From Apostichopus californicus (lineage: Eukaryota; Echinodermata; Holothuroidea; Aspidochirotida; Stichopodidae), in assembly GCA_020650975.1 (NCBI GenBank), contig JAIPMN010006606.1, forward strand, positions 1 through 24,140: a stretch of DNA of 24,140 bases. The letters are read 5' to 3'. A model generated the notes under the pieces. The model saw only the letters and a program-made list of their open reading frames with translations. It was not told where the DNA came from and made no database searches. The position numbers and the translations under genes are program-made. Positions 9,380-18,241 of this stretch are shown piece after piece. How positions within the stretch are numbered: the first letter of the stretch is position 1; every line of letters begins with the position of its first letter.

Positions 9380-10822
9380 ACAGTGTATATATATCCCAAG
9401 CAGGTGTTCAAAGCTTATCTGGTTATTTCAATATTCTTGGGTAGAGTATATAGTTTTATAGTTTTTTATAGTTTGAGGGATGGAGAGGAATGCTAATTAA
9501 TGCCTAAAGCTTAGTGGCTCTTATTGACCTCCATATAGAAACCCTACAGGCGATGTGTTTGTGCGTGACATGAGTTAGCTTGTGCACCATATTTCCATTA
9601 ATTCAGAAAGAAAAATAATTGCCCCCCAAAAAAATATGGAAAATGGAAAAAAGAAACTGAAATTAAGGAGGACAAAAAAAAATATGAAACAAGGAAACAT
9701 GTGCTCCTGATTTTAGGTGTCACTTTTAGGAAACTTAAGAAGTCGCAGATCTATGTCGATTACATCTTTACATGAACATAAATATGACACCAGTAGATGA
9801 TATCTGTGGGAAGAAAGAGGCAAAAGTTGACAGAAATGGTTCTATATCTTCGGGACAAATTGACAAAAACAGGAGATGCCTTTGGTTATGAAATAAAATG
9901 AATAAAAATTTCAGTGTTTTACAGTAGATGTCAGCAACGTTAAAAAGGTTTCATGCTGGGAGGTGGTACCAATATATAATTTCATTCTCTTTAATGATAT
10001 CTGTTGACCTTTTCCCCCCTCCAGTGTAACCACCATGCACTCAAACTATTCAAGAGTATAGGACTTCAGCAATCCACCTTTACTTTAATAAGCAAATCTT
10101 ACACCAGTGAGCTTCTTGATAACTCCATAGTTAGGCCCACTGTAATTCCAGGGACTCCAACAAAAATTCAAGATTGGGGTCTGGAGGGGTGGGGAGGGGG
10201 GGAGGGGAGGACCAGTCGGAAGGGACAACTACCAATGTTCAGTGATATAGAAAGTTCTATACTGATGGCCACACCCTGATGAATATTGTCCCTCTGTAAT
10301 AATTGGGGTGCCATGGTCGCCCTGTTTAAATTTAACATGTGTAGTATGTAGGTACATTAAGTTATCTGTGTATTGCGCATACGTTATGGACCTCGCATTT
10401 TGGGATTGACTAAATATATCGGAGCTTCATTTGATTCCCCCTCATTTACTTGATGAGTGGATCTCTTTCTACTTGATGGTTTTAGCTTGAACCTTGTTGC
10501 TGCATCCAGTGACAGGGTGCTGGGAAGCCCCCCTCCGTTTTCTGAAAGATCCCAAAAAGTCCCTTTGCATTTAAGAAGGGCCTTTCTTGGTAAATAAAAA
10601 GTAGGCTACCCTTTGGAATTTAGAATTTGTTGTTATTGCTGCAACAAGAAAATTCATGATTCAGTTCTTGAAAATTTAGTACAAAATGTAACTAAATAAT
10701 TAATGCACGTTTATTGTGATACAGAATGAATTGGATTCATTTTGACAGAAAGTTTTAGTGTAACCTTGTGGTGAATATTGGCACTCTAAAATCAAGTTCA
10801 CATGTCCCTCTACCCCTCCAAG
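9378..10822. other. Non-coding stretch with a G-rich block
   Basis: No exon is supported. At about 10176-10210 there is a G-rich block on the plus strand with several runs of four to seven G, able in principle to form a quadruplex. The open frame across it is a by-product of composition. Confidence 0.5.
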
Positions 10823-10905
10823 TTCATGCACCCACATATCACCCCCCTTCTGGACCCCCCTTCATGCACCCACAGATCACCCCCTTCATGCACCCCCCTT
10901 CGGCC
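10823..10905. repeat. C-rich short tandem cluster (TTCATGCACCC unit)
   Basis: TTCATGCACCC occurs at 10823, 10861 and 10885. The first two are followed by ACATATCACCCCC and ACAGATCACCCCC, giving an imperfect repeat of 38 then 24 bases. It is simple-sequence expansion; the open frame across it is incidental. Confidence 0.7.
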
Positions 10906-11802
10906 ACCCCTAGCTGCATGCAACACTTGATCCATGGCAATCCCACCACAGAATTTTGTTCATGTCACAACATTTTTTGTCTCGAAGTACACATTCATGT
11001 ATAAACCATACAAAATATATCCTTCGCATGTTAGATTGCTAGAGCTGAGTAGTTTCCCATTTCCACTAATATTGTTATTCTGAATTCAGTATGACAACCC
11101 CCCCCCCCCAAAAAAAATGAAGCTAAATATAAGTTCTATGAAAACAAGTTCTAAAAACAAATTTGAACCAATTTAAAAAGTCGTAGCTTTGTTATGAATG
11201 GCCAAAAGAGAGAGAAAAAAAAGTGGAAGAAAAGAAAAAAAGATAGAAAGAATGGGTGGAGAAAAAATGAGGACTATTGAATCCAAAGGGGTTGTGTCAA
11301 CATCGATTGTTTAGTAGTTCAGACAGGTATGCTTTGGAATAGCTTGATTTAAAAATATAGCAGACATCTTTCTAAAACTTTTCAGGTATGTAGTTTCCTC
11401 GACTGATAGCCCGGAGGCGTCTTCCTCCAATTGTGTTGCTCTTCAGGAGTAAAAGAAATTATGGCTTCCTGTACTTTACAGATTCTACTTATTCTCACGA
11501 CACGACAGCTGTGCGTGGAATATATAGATATTTTTCAAGAGCAATTGGTGCCAGGGATGGTTTAAAGAAGCATCTTTCAAAAAACAAAAAAAAATGACAA
11601 AAAAAAAAAAATTAAGGATAATAGCATTATGGTTTTGATGTACCATCTTTTAATACCATTTATTGATGTTGAGTGAGTTTCATTATCTCTGCCAAGTTCT
11701 TCTGATAACATTTTTGATAATCTTAAATTGTTAAGCAGTATTTGGCCTAGGCAAATGTTAGCTTGCTAAAGATGCTTATTAGTTTTCAGAAGTACTTTTG
11801 GT
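10906..11802. other. Non-coding, simple-sequence rich
   Basis: Contains 12 C at 11098-11109 followed by an A run, a purine-rich block at about 11208-11272 and A runs at 11578-11612. No exon is supported. Confidence 0.5.
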
Positions 11803-11967
11803 GCCTAAGGGGGTGGGGGGGGGGGCAAGGCCCCCTCAAATATCTGTTAGACCTCATAAAAATCGTCAGAAATGATTTTTTTTTTGTAGAAACTTGGTCA
11901 TGCTTGCCCCCTCCCCCTGAAGAGCATTGGACCCCCCACCTAAAAACTGAAGTCTCGCTATGCCCTG
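11803..11967. mobile_element. Decayed hAT-like MITE fragment
   Basis: The right edge reads GTCTCGCTATGCCCTG, i.e. CAGGGCATAGCGAGAC on the other strand, close to the CAGGGGCGTAGCGA end of the complete element at 14775-15416. The left part has a G-rich block (11 G at 11815-11825) followed by GGCCCCCTC, and the right part has CCCCCTCCCCCTGAAGAGC, matching the G-rich-left, C-rich-right layout of the other copies. No clear left inverted repeat or duplication survives. Confidence 0.5.
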
Positions 11968-12938
11968 ATCACATGGATGAATGGTGATGTCATATGTTTC
12001 TGTATTGGCTGCCTTCCTTACCTTTGACAAAACTTAATCAAAAGTATGCAGAGTATTTTGCACAATAAATGGTTTTGAAAAGTTCAAGTTAATATGAAAC
12101 AGCAGGGTGCATTTAGTGTTACATATGAACAATTTTTATCGGGAGGATTCTAATACTTGAAATGTTTAGAATTTCTTGGAATTGGAAGGTAATATGTGTT
12201 ACTCATAATAATAAAGAGTTTAAAAAAGTGTTGACCTGGGTTAGCTATTGGTCATGAGTAATATATTTATAGTTTTGTCAAAATTATAATTTTTTTATTT
12301 TTATATTAAATGATGAATTCAGTTAATTGGGCCAAAAGTGTTGACGCACTAAATAAGACAAAAGTTTACTAAACCAAGGGACCACTGTGAAAGTGAGGAC
12401 ACTTAACCAGCAGCAAGATAATTTTTTATTGAAACAATAACTCACTATAAAACAAGTGGCCACTGTAATAATGGCCACTGTGATGTCAGAAGGACTGTAG
12501 ATACATATTAAAGATTATGCCTTGTTTTGCGGCTTAGTTTTAGTGTCAGAAATATTTGTAAAGGGAGGGAGGTGGGGGATAGGCTGGGGGGGTGGGGAAA
12601 CTAGGCCCTCTGAGCCACCTCTATTGATCTGCCTCTGTATATTTGTTTCTGTATAATGGCATGTACTGTAATACTTTGGTATATAATGGATGCAGTATAC
12701 TGAACAGTCTGTTGTGTTATGTTCAATAACGATAATTACTAGACACAATTACCTTCTGTTACAGTCGTTAGACGATGAAACCGCCTGGAATCGAACTGGC
12801 TGATCTGCTACTATATATAGTGGCTGATTTTTTAACCGCAAGTTTTCCAGCTGTCTAGCTTATCGCGTATCATATTACATAGCGATCGAAGAGAACAAGA
12901 CAGTGCTTGTGTGCGTACATTTGTCAGGTCTTACAATA
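11968..12938. other. Non-coding stretch, possible eroded element end
   Basis: A G-rich block at 12562-12597 followed by CTATTGATCTGCCTCTG (ending about 12637) could be another worn DNA-transposon end, but no partner was found. The rest is AT-rich with no exon. Confidence 0.4.
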
Positions 12939-12944
12939 AGAATG

Positions 12945-13258
12945 CAGGGATGTGCTCACACTGGGCAGCACCGGGCGGCTGCGCCCAGCAGTTCTGAATG
13001 CCGCCCAGCACAAACAGTATTTTAAACATTTCCGGCCCGGCACTTTTGGTGATAATTTAACAAATTTTACCATAACGAAAATCTGGGAGAATACATGGCA
13101 CAGAATAGGAAAAATAGCACCACTTAAGCATACTTCATGTGCAAAACTTGTCCAGTGGGGAGGGGGTACCCACCCATGAGATCCCTCCCCCAGGGTGTGG
13201 ATCACACTACCGCACAATCTGCCCAGCATGCACTCAAATATTCCTGAGCACATCCCTG
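12945..13258. mobile_element. Short hAT-like MITE, 314 bp
   Basis: Perfect 14-bp inverted repeats: CAGGGATGTGCTCA at 12945-12958 and its reverse complement at 13245-13258. The direct repeat AGAATG abuts both ends (12939-12944 and 13259-13264). Only six bases match, rather than the eight seen for the other elements, so the superfamily call is less certain. A second inner inverted match is CTGGGCAG near the left end against CTGCCCAG near the right end. The right half (about 13111-13205: AATAGCACCA, then GGGTACCCACCC, then GATCCCTCCCCCAGGG) resembles the right halves of the other MITEs. The long minus-strand open frame across it is not a gene. Confidence 0.85.
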
Positions 13259-13264
13259 AGAATG

Positions 13265-14766
13265 TTAATTTGTTGTACGGAGGCTAACCTGCTGAAAGGT
13301 TAACATAAATTTTTCCCTCAAATTGTATTTTGGGCCTAAATGATCAATATTACATTAATTCTTCTAGCAATAGATTTAATATGTGAAGCAAAGTTGCAAC
13401 TTTCGTCGAGTTTATAAAAATTGACTTCCACTTTTTGAGTATTTGCCAAGTAAGGTTATTTTTACAAGCAAATAGTGTAATTCTTGTTTTTCATCAGCTC
13501 CCAAACTTCAATACTCAATGCTTTATAGACTGTCAACAATACTATACAGTTTGCATGTTGTGCAACAGTTAACACATGCATGTATCGAAAGCTTAGTGTC
13601 GACTATACATGTGCACTTTATACCAGTTCAGGAAACGTTTGAAAATTCAACATTTAGTGCTTTTTGATTTGACGGACACCTGGTTTAATACACGTTTATA
13701 TATCATTATTTAATAGTTTCAATGATTCAGAAAGTGGCTGCATGAGCCCAAATTAAACTTTATACAAGTAGAAAATTAGATTTAAATTGGTCATTTTGAA
13801 AAGAAACCGGAAGTAGATATGATACTGATGTTTACATTATATTACATAGCAACCTGTTTCCGTACATATAATTCAGCTAAGTATTGCCTGCTATTCTCTT
13901 CTAAGCCTCGAATGTTTGTGGTGATCAACTTTCCAGATAGCCAATTGTGTCATTCCAGGATACTTAAAGCAGCCTCGCTTAGGATGGATTCCTGATCGAT
14001 TATGTCATTCAAATTTGCATGTACGTTTTAAAAGCAGATTAGAGTAGGATTTAAAATAGAGACCTCAGAAATTTCAAATCTTTTAGGTACAAGGGATGCA
14101 CAGCCAATTTAAGGGCTGTATTTAAAGCTCAGTTGGCATTGCACAGGAATTGTAAAATCCAAGGATTAATATTTTCCAGTATTGCATCACATTGCTATTA
14201 ATAATGGTCAAATTGTTATGCAAATTCATAGCCTTCAAGACTGCTATGCAAAATTTGAAAGCAAGATCATTCCTTGAAATCCTGAGGCTGCTGGGGTCCA
14301 CGTACTGTTCTAGTGACAAGTTTCTTCGCCCTTATAACTTTCAAACTTGTGTGTTTGTAATTTCAGTCAGTTTTCTTAACTTTTCCCATTTAAATTGAAT
14401 AATATTGCAATCATTATTATTATTTCTTCAATGCAGAAACATGTTTAATTTAGTATATGTAAGAAAATAATTTTAATTTGCTTCTCAATGATTTGTCACC
14501 CGTCTTGCACTTCTGTAACATGTTTAGTATATAACGATTATAAAGATTTGGTCTGTGGGAGAGAGGAGGGGGTGGGGGGAGGGAGGGGCTTGTACGGAAG
14601 AATTACACCAATGATCTGTGTTGTCCCATGTCCGTGTGAAAATCTTCCCCATCACTTCACCTGTTTCCAGGGGGCCCATTACAGGGGCCCATGTCCATTC
14701 AGTTTTAAGGGGCCCGTTTACCCGTGCTACATCAAGCAGTAAGCCTGCCCTCACTGTTTCCCCGAT
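13265..14766. other. Non-coding stretch with G-rich and GGGGCCC repeats
   Basis: No exon is supported. There is a G-rich block at 14557-14588. GGGGCCC occurs three times in 45 bases (14671, 14684, 14709), the first two inside near-identical CAGGGG(G)CCCAT words. Confidence 0.5.
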
Positions 14767-14774
14767 CATGGTGA
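14767..14774. repeat. Target-site duplication, left copy (CATGGTGA)
   Basis: Identical to 15417-15424 and abutting the left inverted repeat. Confidence 0.9.
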
Positions 14775-15416
14775 CAGGGGCGTAGCGAGCGGGGGGGGTG
14801 TGGGGGGGTGTCACACCCCCCCAATAATTTGGTCGCTGTTGGCAAATTTTGGGTCTGTCGGCAAAAGGAGAAAAGGTGAAGAGAGCGGAAGGAGAAGAAA
14901 GAAGAAAGCTGAATAGAGAAAAGGAGAACGGGAGCTTCTTTATCGGTTATTTCGATTTTCCAGTTCTTCATCTGATAAACTCATTCACCAATCCAATCAC
15001 CCGATGCCTGCAAGTTAAAAACCTCTCGGCAAATAACTGATAATGTCACGGCCGTCAGTATAGCTACTGTAGCCAGGCTCAGCTAGAGGAGTGCCAGAAT
15101 CGCCGGCAACTCAGTGAAAGAAATGGAATTAAAGGCTTCCGTATAGGCCGCAGCCCACGAGTCGTGCTATTGTGTGACGTGTTGTTATTATCCTCTGTTC
15201 AGAATGACGTCATCGCAGATGTCATTCGTTCTATCGAAATGGTGCCAAATTTGACTTAAAATATGCACCAGATTGCATGTAAGGACGTTTCAAAACTAAA
15301 AATTTTCCAGCCCCCCCTCCCCTTAGACCCCTCTCCCCTTTAGGTCACCACTTCCATATCCGTCGGCAAATCAAATTCTCCCCCCCCTCAACAAAAAAAC
15401 CTTCGCTACGCCCCTG
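14775..15416. mobile_element. Non-autonomous hAT-like MITE, 642 bp
   Basis: Perfect 14-bp inverted repeats: CAGGGGCGTAGCGA at 14775-14788 and its reverse complement at 15403-15416. The 8-bp direct repeat CATGGTGA abuts both ends (14767-14774 and 15417-15424). Just inside the left end is a strong hairpin, GGGGGGGTGT (14802-14811) and ACACCCCCCC (14813-14822). The interior has a purine-rich block at about 14866-14935 and, in the right half, ATGCACCAGATTGCATGTAAGGAC (split near 15275) followed by CCCTCCCCTTAGACCCC, the module shared with the other copies. No transposase frame. The intact ends and duplication suggest recent insertion. Confidence 0.92.
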
Positions 15417-15424
15417 CATGGTGA
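15417..15424. repeat. Target-site duplication, right copy (CATGGTGA)
   Basis: Identical to 14767-14774 and abutting the right inverted repeat. Confidence 0.9.
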
Positions 15425-16678
15425 CAGTACTAGCAATGCAAGCATGGATCATGGTTGCCTGCTACCTATCTATGAAGGTGATTAAAGTACTTTACAACAC
15501 TTCCTTTTATACATGTATGTTTATGGTAACCCCTATCAACCACAGACTTGACAGATGAACCACAAAGACCAGACAAATCTTTCATCCTGTAAATTGCTTG
15601 TATTGAAAGATCATGAAGACCCCTAATATGGGTCACTATAAGAGAACTCTGTCTTTAGAAGGGGGGTGATGACAAGGTTTACAACAAGATCAAGTGATAT
15701 TGTGATAACTTTCTCAATGACTCTGTATGAGTTAATGCCATTAGAATGTCAGATTTAAAGCAATATACTGCTAATAATAATGTATGTAAACCCCACATGA
15801 TCTAAAACTGTATATTGGATATTCCCATCTGACAAGACATGCAACAAAAAAGAAAGAAAAAAGATCATATACAACAATAAGTGTATTTCGGGTTAATATT
15901 GTATATCACAAGCCCAAAAAATACATAAAACTGCTTAGAAATGAAATTTGTAAAATAAAATAATATTTTTTTTTTATAAAAAAATTAATCGGGTAAAATA
16001 TCATACATGCAGACTAAATTCATTTACAGGTGCCTACATATGGTTTCTGACACTACATTTGGTAAACTCTATATCCAGGGCCTCTCTCTCAGGGTAAGCT
16101 GGAGAGGGTAGGACCCCTTGCCCCTCATTTGTGGAACAATAAATTCACATGGACTTTGGCACTGCCATGTAACTTGTCATTTTCAACACCATTGAACATT
16201 GGTCCGATTCCTGCCTTTGTTCCTGCATCTCCCTGCCTCCTCCCTCTCCTAATTTCAAACCTTTCAAACCTGTGTTGATCCTGTTGAGGGTCCTTTTGTT
16301 TTTAAAGTTCAATATTGAAAATATATATACTTTTTTTCTGTGGGAGTCCTTTACTTTGTTAAGCCTCTATTGGCTTTTAAAGGACTTCCCTCCACATTTA
16401 TATATTTATTATCCGTGGAAAATCAAATAAACAATAAACAAACAAATAAACAAAATGAATGACAACTATTTGACTTTATACCATATTTGGGGACACTGTT
16501 GCTGACCAGCTTTGATGTCTACTCTCAGACAAAGTAAACGATGAAGGAAAAAATAAACTCTTCACATCTCTTTAATATCTCTCTCCGTTTGACAGGTCAG
16601 CTGGTCACACAGTTGCATCATGTGATGGTTAGATCTTTGAAAGAGGTGTAAGAGAATATTTATTGACAGATGTTGAGA
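15425..16678. other. Non-coding stretch, nothing recognised
   Basis: AT-rich. An AAAC-type microsatellite-like patch lies at about 16428-16455. No exon or transposon ends. Confidence 0.5.
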
Positions 16679-17249
16679 GGGTTAGGGTGCTTTACACTAG
16701 ATCCGGATCAGATCCCCTGATGTTATGAGACGATCATCTCTCCATGGGGTAAACATAAATGCATTGATCTGGACACATTTACACTTGAGTCGTACTCTGA
16801 TCCTCCTCCCCCCCCCCCCGCTTTTCACCGGGTGTTGGTAAAAAAAACGAATTGGAAATGTGTCATGCGCAGCCGCGGATCGCGTAGTACGTATACACCA
16901 AAACTTTCGTTGTCATGGTGTATAGCCTTAGGGTGACAATACTATGCTATGTACGGCCCAAACGCACTGAATCTATGTAGGAATTAGCACATGCATGATA
17001 CAGGACTGGAATTTCATGCAAGAACGTATGTGACGTAATGAGGTCACAGGATATCTCGGGTCACTGTTGATGCGTCAGTGTTTACAAAGCAAAATTGATC
17101 TTGGTATCCGGATCAGATCCTGGTCTCTGCCAGCATCAAATAGGAGGATCAGATCCTGATTTGAACTGCGTTAACACTACAGCCGTGATCTCGACGTCAG
17201 GATCAGATCCTGATGTCGGGATCTGATCCTTATCTAGTGTTAAGGCCCC
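16679..17249. mobile_element. Unclassified inverted-repeat element with GGATCAGATCC palindromes
   Basis: The left edge reads GGGTTAGGGTGCTTTACACT then AGATCCGGATCAGATCC. The right edge, on the other strand, reads GGGTGGGGGCCTTAACACT then AGATAAGGATCAGATCC, giving an imperfect inverted repeat of roughly 36 bases. GGATCAGATCC occurs at 16705, 17110, 17146 and 17200, and its reverse complement at 17219. The copy at 17193-17217 is the core of a 12-bp-stem hairpin with one G-T mismatch. No transposase frame and no clear target duplication were found, so the superfamily is open. Base composition inside is richer in CpG than the surroundings. Confidence 0.65.
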
Positions 17250-17410
17250 CACCCATATACTGGTTGGCATCTTCAAACTAACAGACTTCCTGAGTGGCAG
17301 TAGTTCATGTGTGGGATGCTATGACAGTATGTATGTGTAACATAGTGGCCACACCGCAGTGACTTGGACTTCGATGGCAAGAGATGAGAAAAGCTGATTA
17401 CAAATATTAG

Positions 17411-17798
17411 AAAACTGAAACATGGAAGGGAAATATTGACATGCATGTGAAATGTGAAATTAATGGGAAAATAAAATGGGGACAAAGTAGAAGGACTTAT
17501 TAATGTTTTACTAAATGAATTCATGATATCAGGAGCTAGGCCAATGTGGGTCAATATATTCAATGGTACCTATGGCAACATAAGCGTGTAGGTCATGCAG
17601 TGGTTGGGGGTCCTGTAAGAGGAGTTTAGGTGAAGTCGAATTGAACCCAGCAGAAGTTTAGGCCTACTTCGTAGGGGTCGGACTTCAAATCAAAACATTA
17701 AGAGATATAGAAACCTTCGACATGGAGGGAAATATTGACATGTATATGTGAAATTAATGCGAAAATTGGACAATGTAGAAGGACTTCAAATCAAAACA
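17411..17798. repeat. Diverged direct duplication about 290 bp apart
   Basis: GAAACATGGAAGGGAAATATTG, then GTGAAATTAATGGGAAAA and GTAGAAGGACTT at about 17418-17496, recurs as GACATGGAGGGAAATATTGAC, GTGAAATTAATGCGAAAA and GTAGAAGGACTT at about 17719-17786. In addition the 18-mer GGACTTCAAATCAAAACA is exact at 17680-17697 and 17781-17798. The pattern is an old segmental tandem duplication with later rearrangement. Confidence 0.75.
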
Positions 17799-18169
17799 GT
17801 GACCAACAAACTGTATTATTTAGGTAATAAAGATTGAACTAATTTAGAGGAAAAATGAACTAGAGAGTATTTGCACATGGTCTTTTTTCCCTCTCCATGC
17901 ATGTACAAGAAGTATATTAAAGATACAAGTATAACATGTACATTTTACTTGTATATGAAGACATACTGCACTTATTTGCCTATGAACACATAATTATGTA
18001 AATGTTCTTGTAAAAATGTTTTTGTAAATCAATGAAAAAAAGTAGAAAGAAATTATTTGGTACCATGGCAATTATATAAATTGATTAGTAGGATATTTAA
18101 TGTTTTGCAGTTTCTGAACGCTTTGTCTTCTTTAAACGTTGACAGCTGTTCTTATTACTTTCATTGCAG
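17799..18169. other. Presumed intron ending at the first LRR exon
   Basis: AT-rich with no other exon. It ends in the pyrimidine-rich acceptor TTACTTTCATTGCAG directly before the exon at 18170. Confidence 0.65.
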
Positions 18170-18241
18170 GGATTTCTCTCACAACAAGCTCACCAAAATT
18201 CCACCGAAATCCTTCAAAGGTCTCAACAATGTCAAAGAACT
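18170..18241 (+). CDS. Internal exon: one leucine-rich repeat (LRR exon A)
   Basis: This is a 72-nt exon between an acceptor (TTTCATTGCAG, ending at 18169) and a consensus donor (GTGAGT from 18242). Its first base completes a codon and its last two bases begin one, so both introns are phase 2. It encodes exactly one 24-residue LRR: DFSHNKLTKIPPKSF, then KGLNNVKE plus the split Leu. This fits the extracellular LRR pattern L-x-x-N-x-L-x-x-I-P-x-x-x-F-x-G-L-x-x-L, with conserved Asn, Pro, Phe and the GL turn. LRR arrays form curved ligand-binding surfaces. Joined to the next exon the split codon becomes CTT (Leu), preserving the repeat. One repeat per phase-2 exon is a known feature of LGR receptors and also of Slit/LGI/LRIG-type genes. 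I lean to a relaxin-receptor-like LGR but cannot prove it. The upstream exon is not visible. Confidence 0.85.

Noticed and set aside
11640..12080. Candidate minus-strand donor CAAAGGTAAGG near 12020
   Set aside because: No pyrimidine-rich acceptor upstream on the minus strand and no coding pattern in between.
12760..12850. Possible tRNA (minus strand AGTTCGATTCC resembles a B box)
   Set aside because: No acceptor stem pairs around it and no anticodon arm can be drawn; at best a worn tRNA-derived fragment.
12924..13253. 109-codon minus-strand open frame, the longest in the window
   Set aside because: It lies almost wholly inside the 314-bp MITE and covers its inverted ends; the opposite strand is open too. 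It is a by-product of GC-rich transposon sequence.
14524..15040. Overlapping open frames on both strands around the 642-bp MITE
   Set aside because: They run across the MITE boundary and its G/C homopolymers with no domain content.
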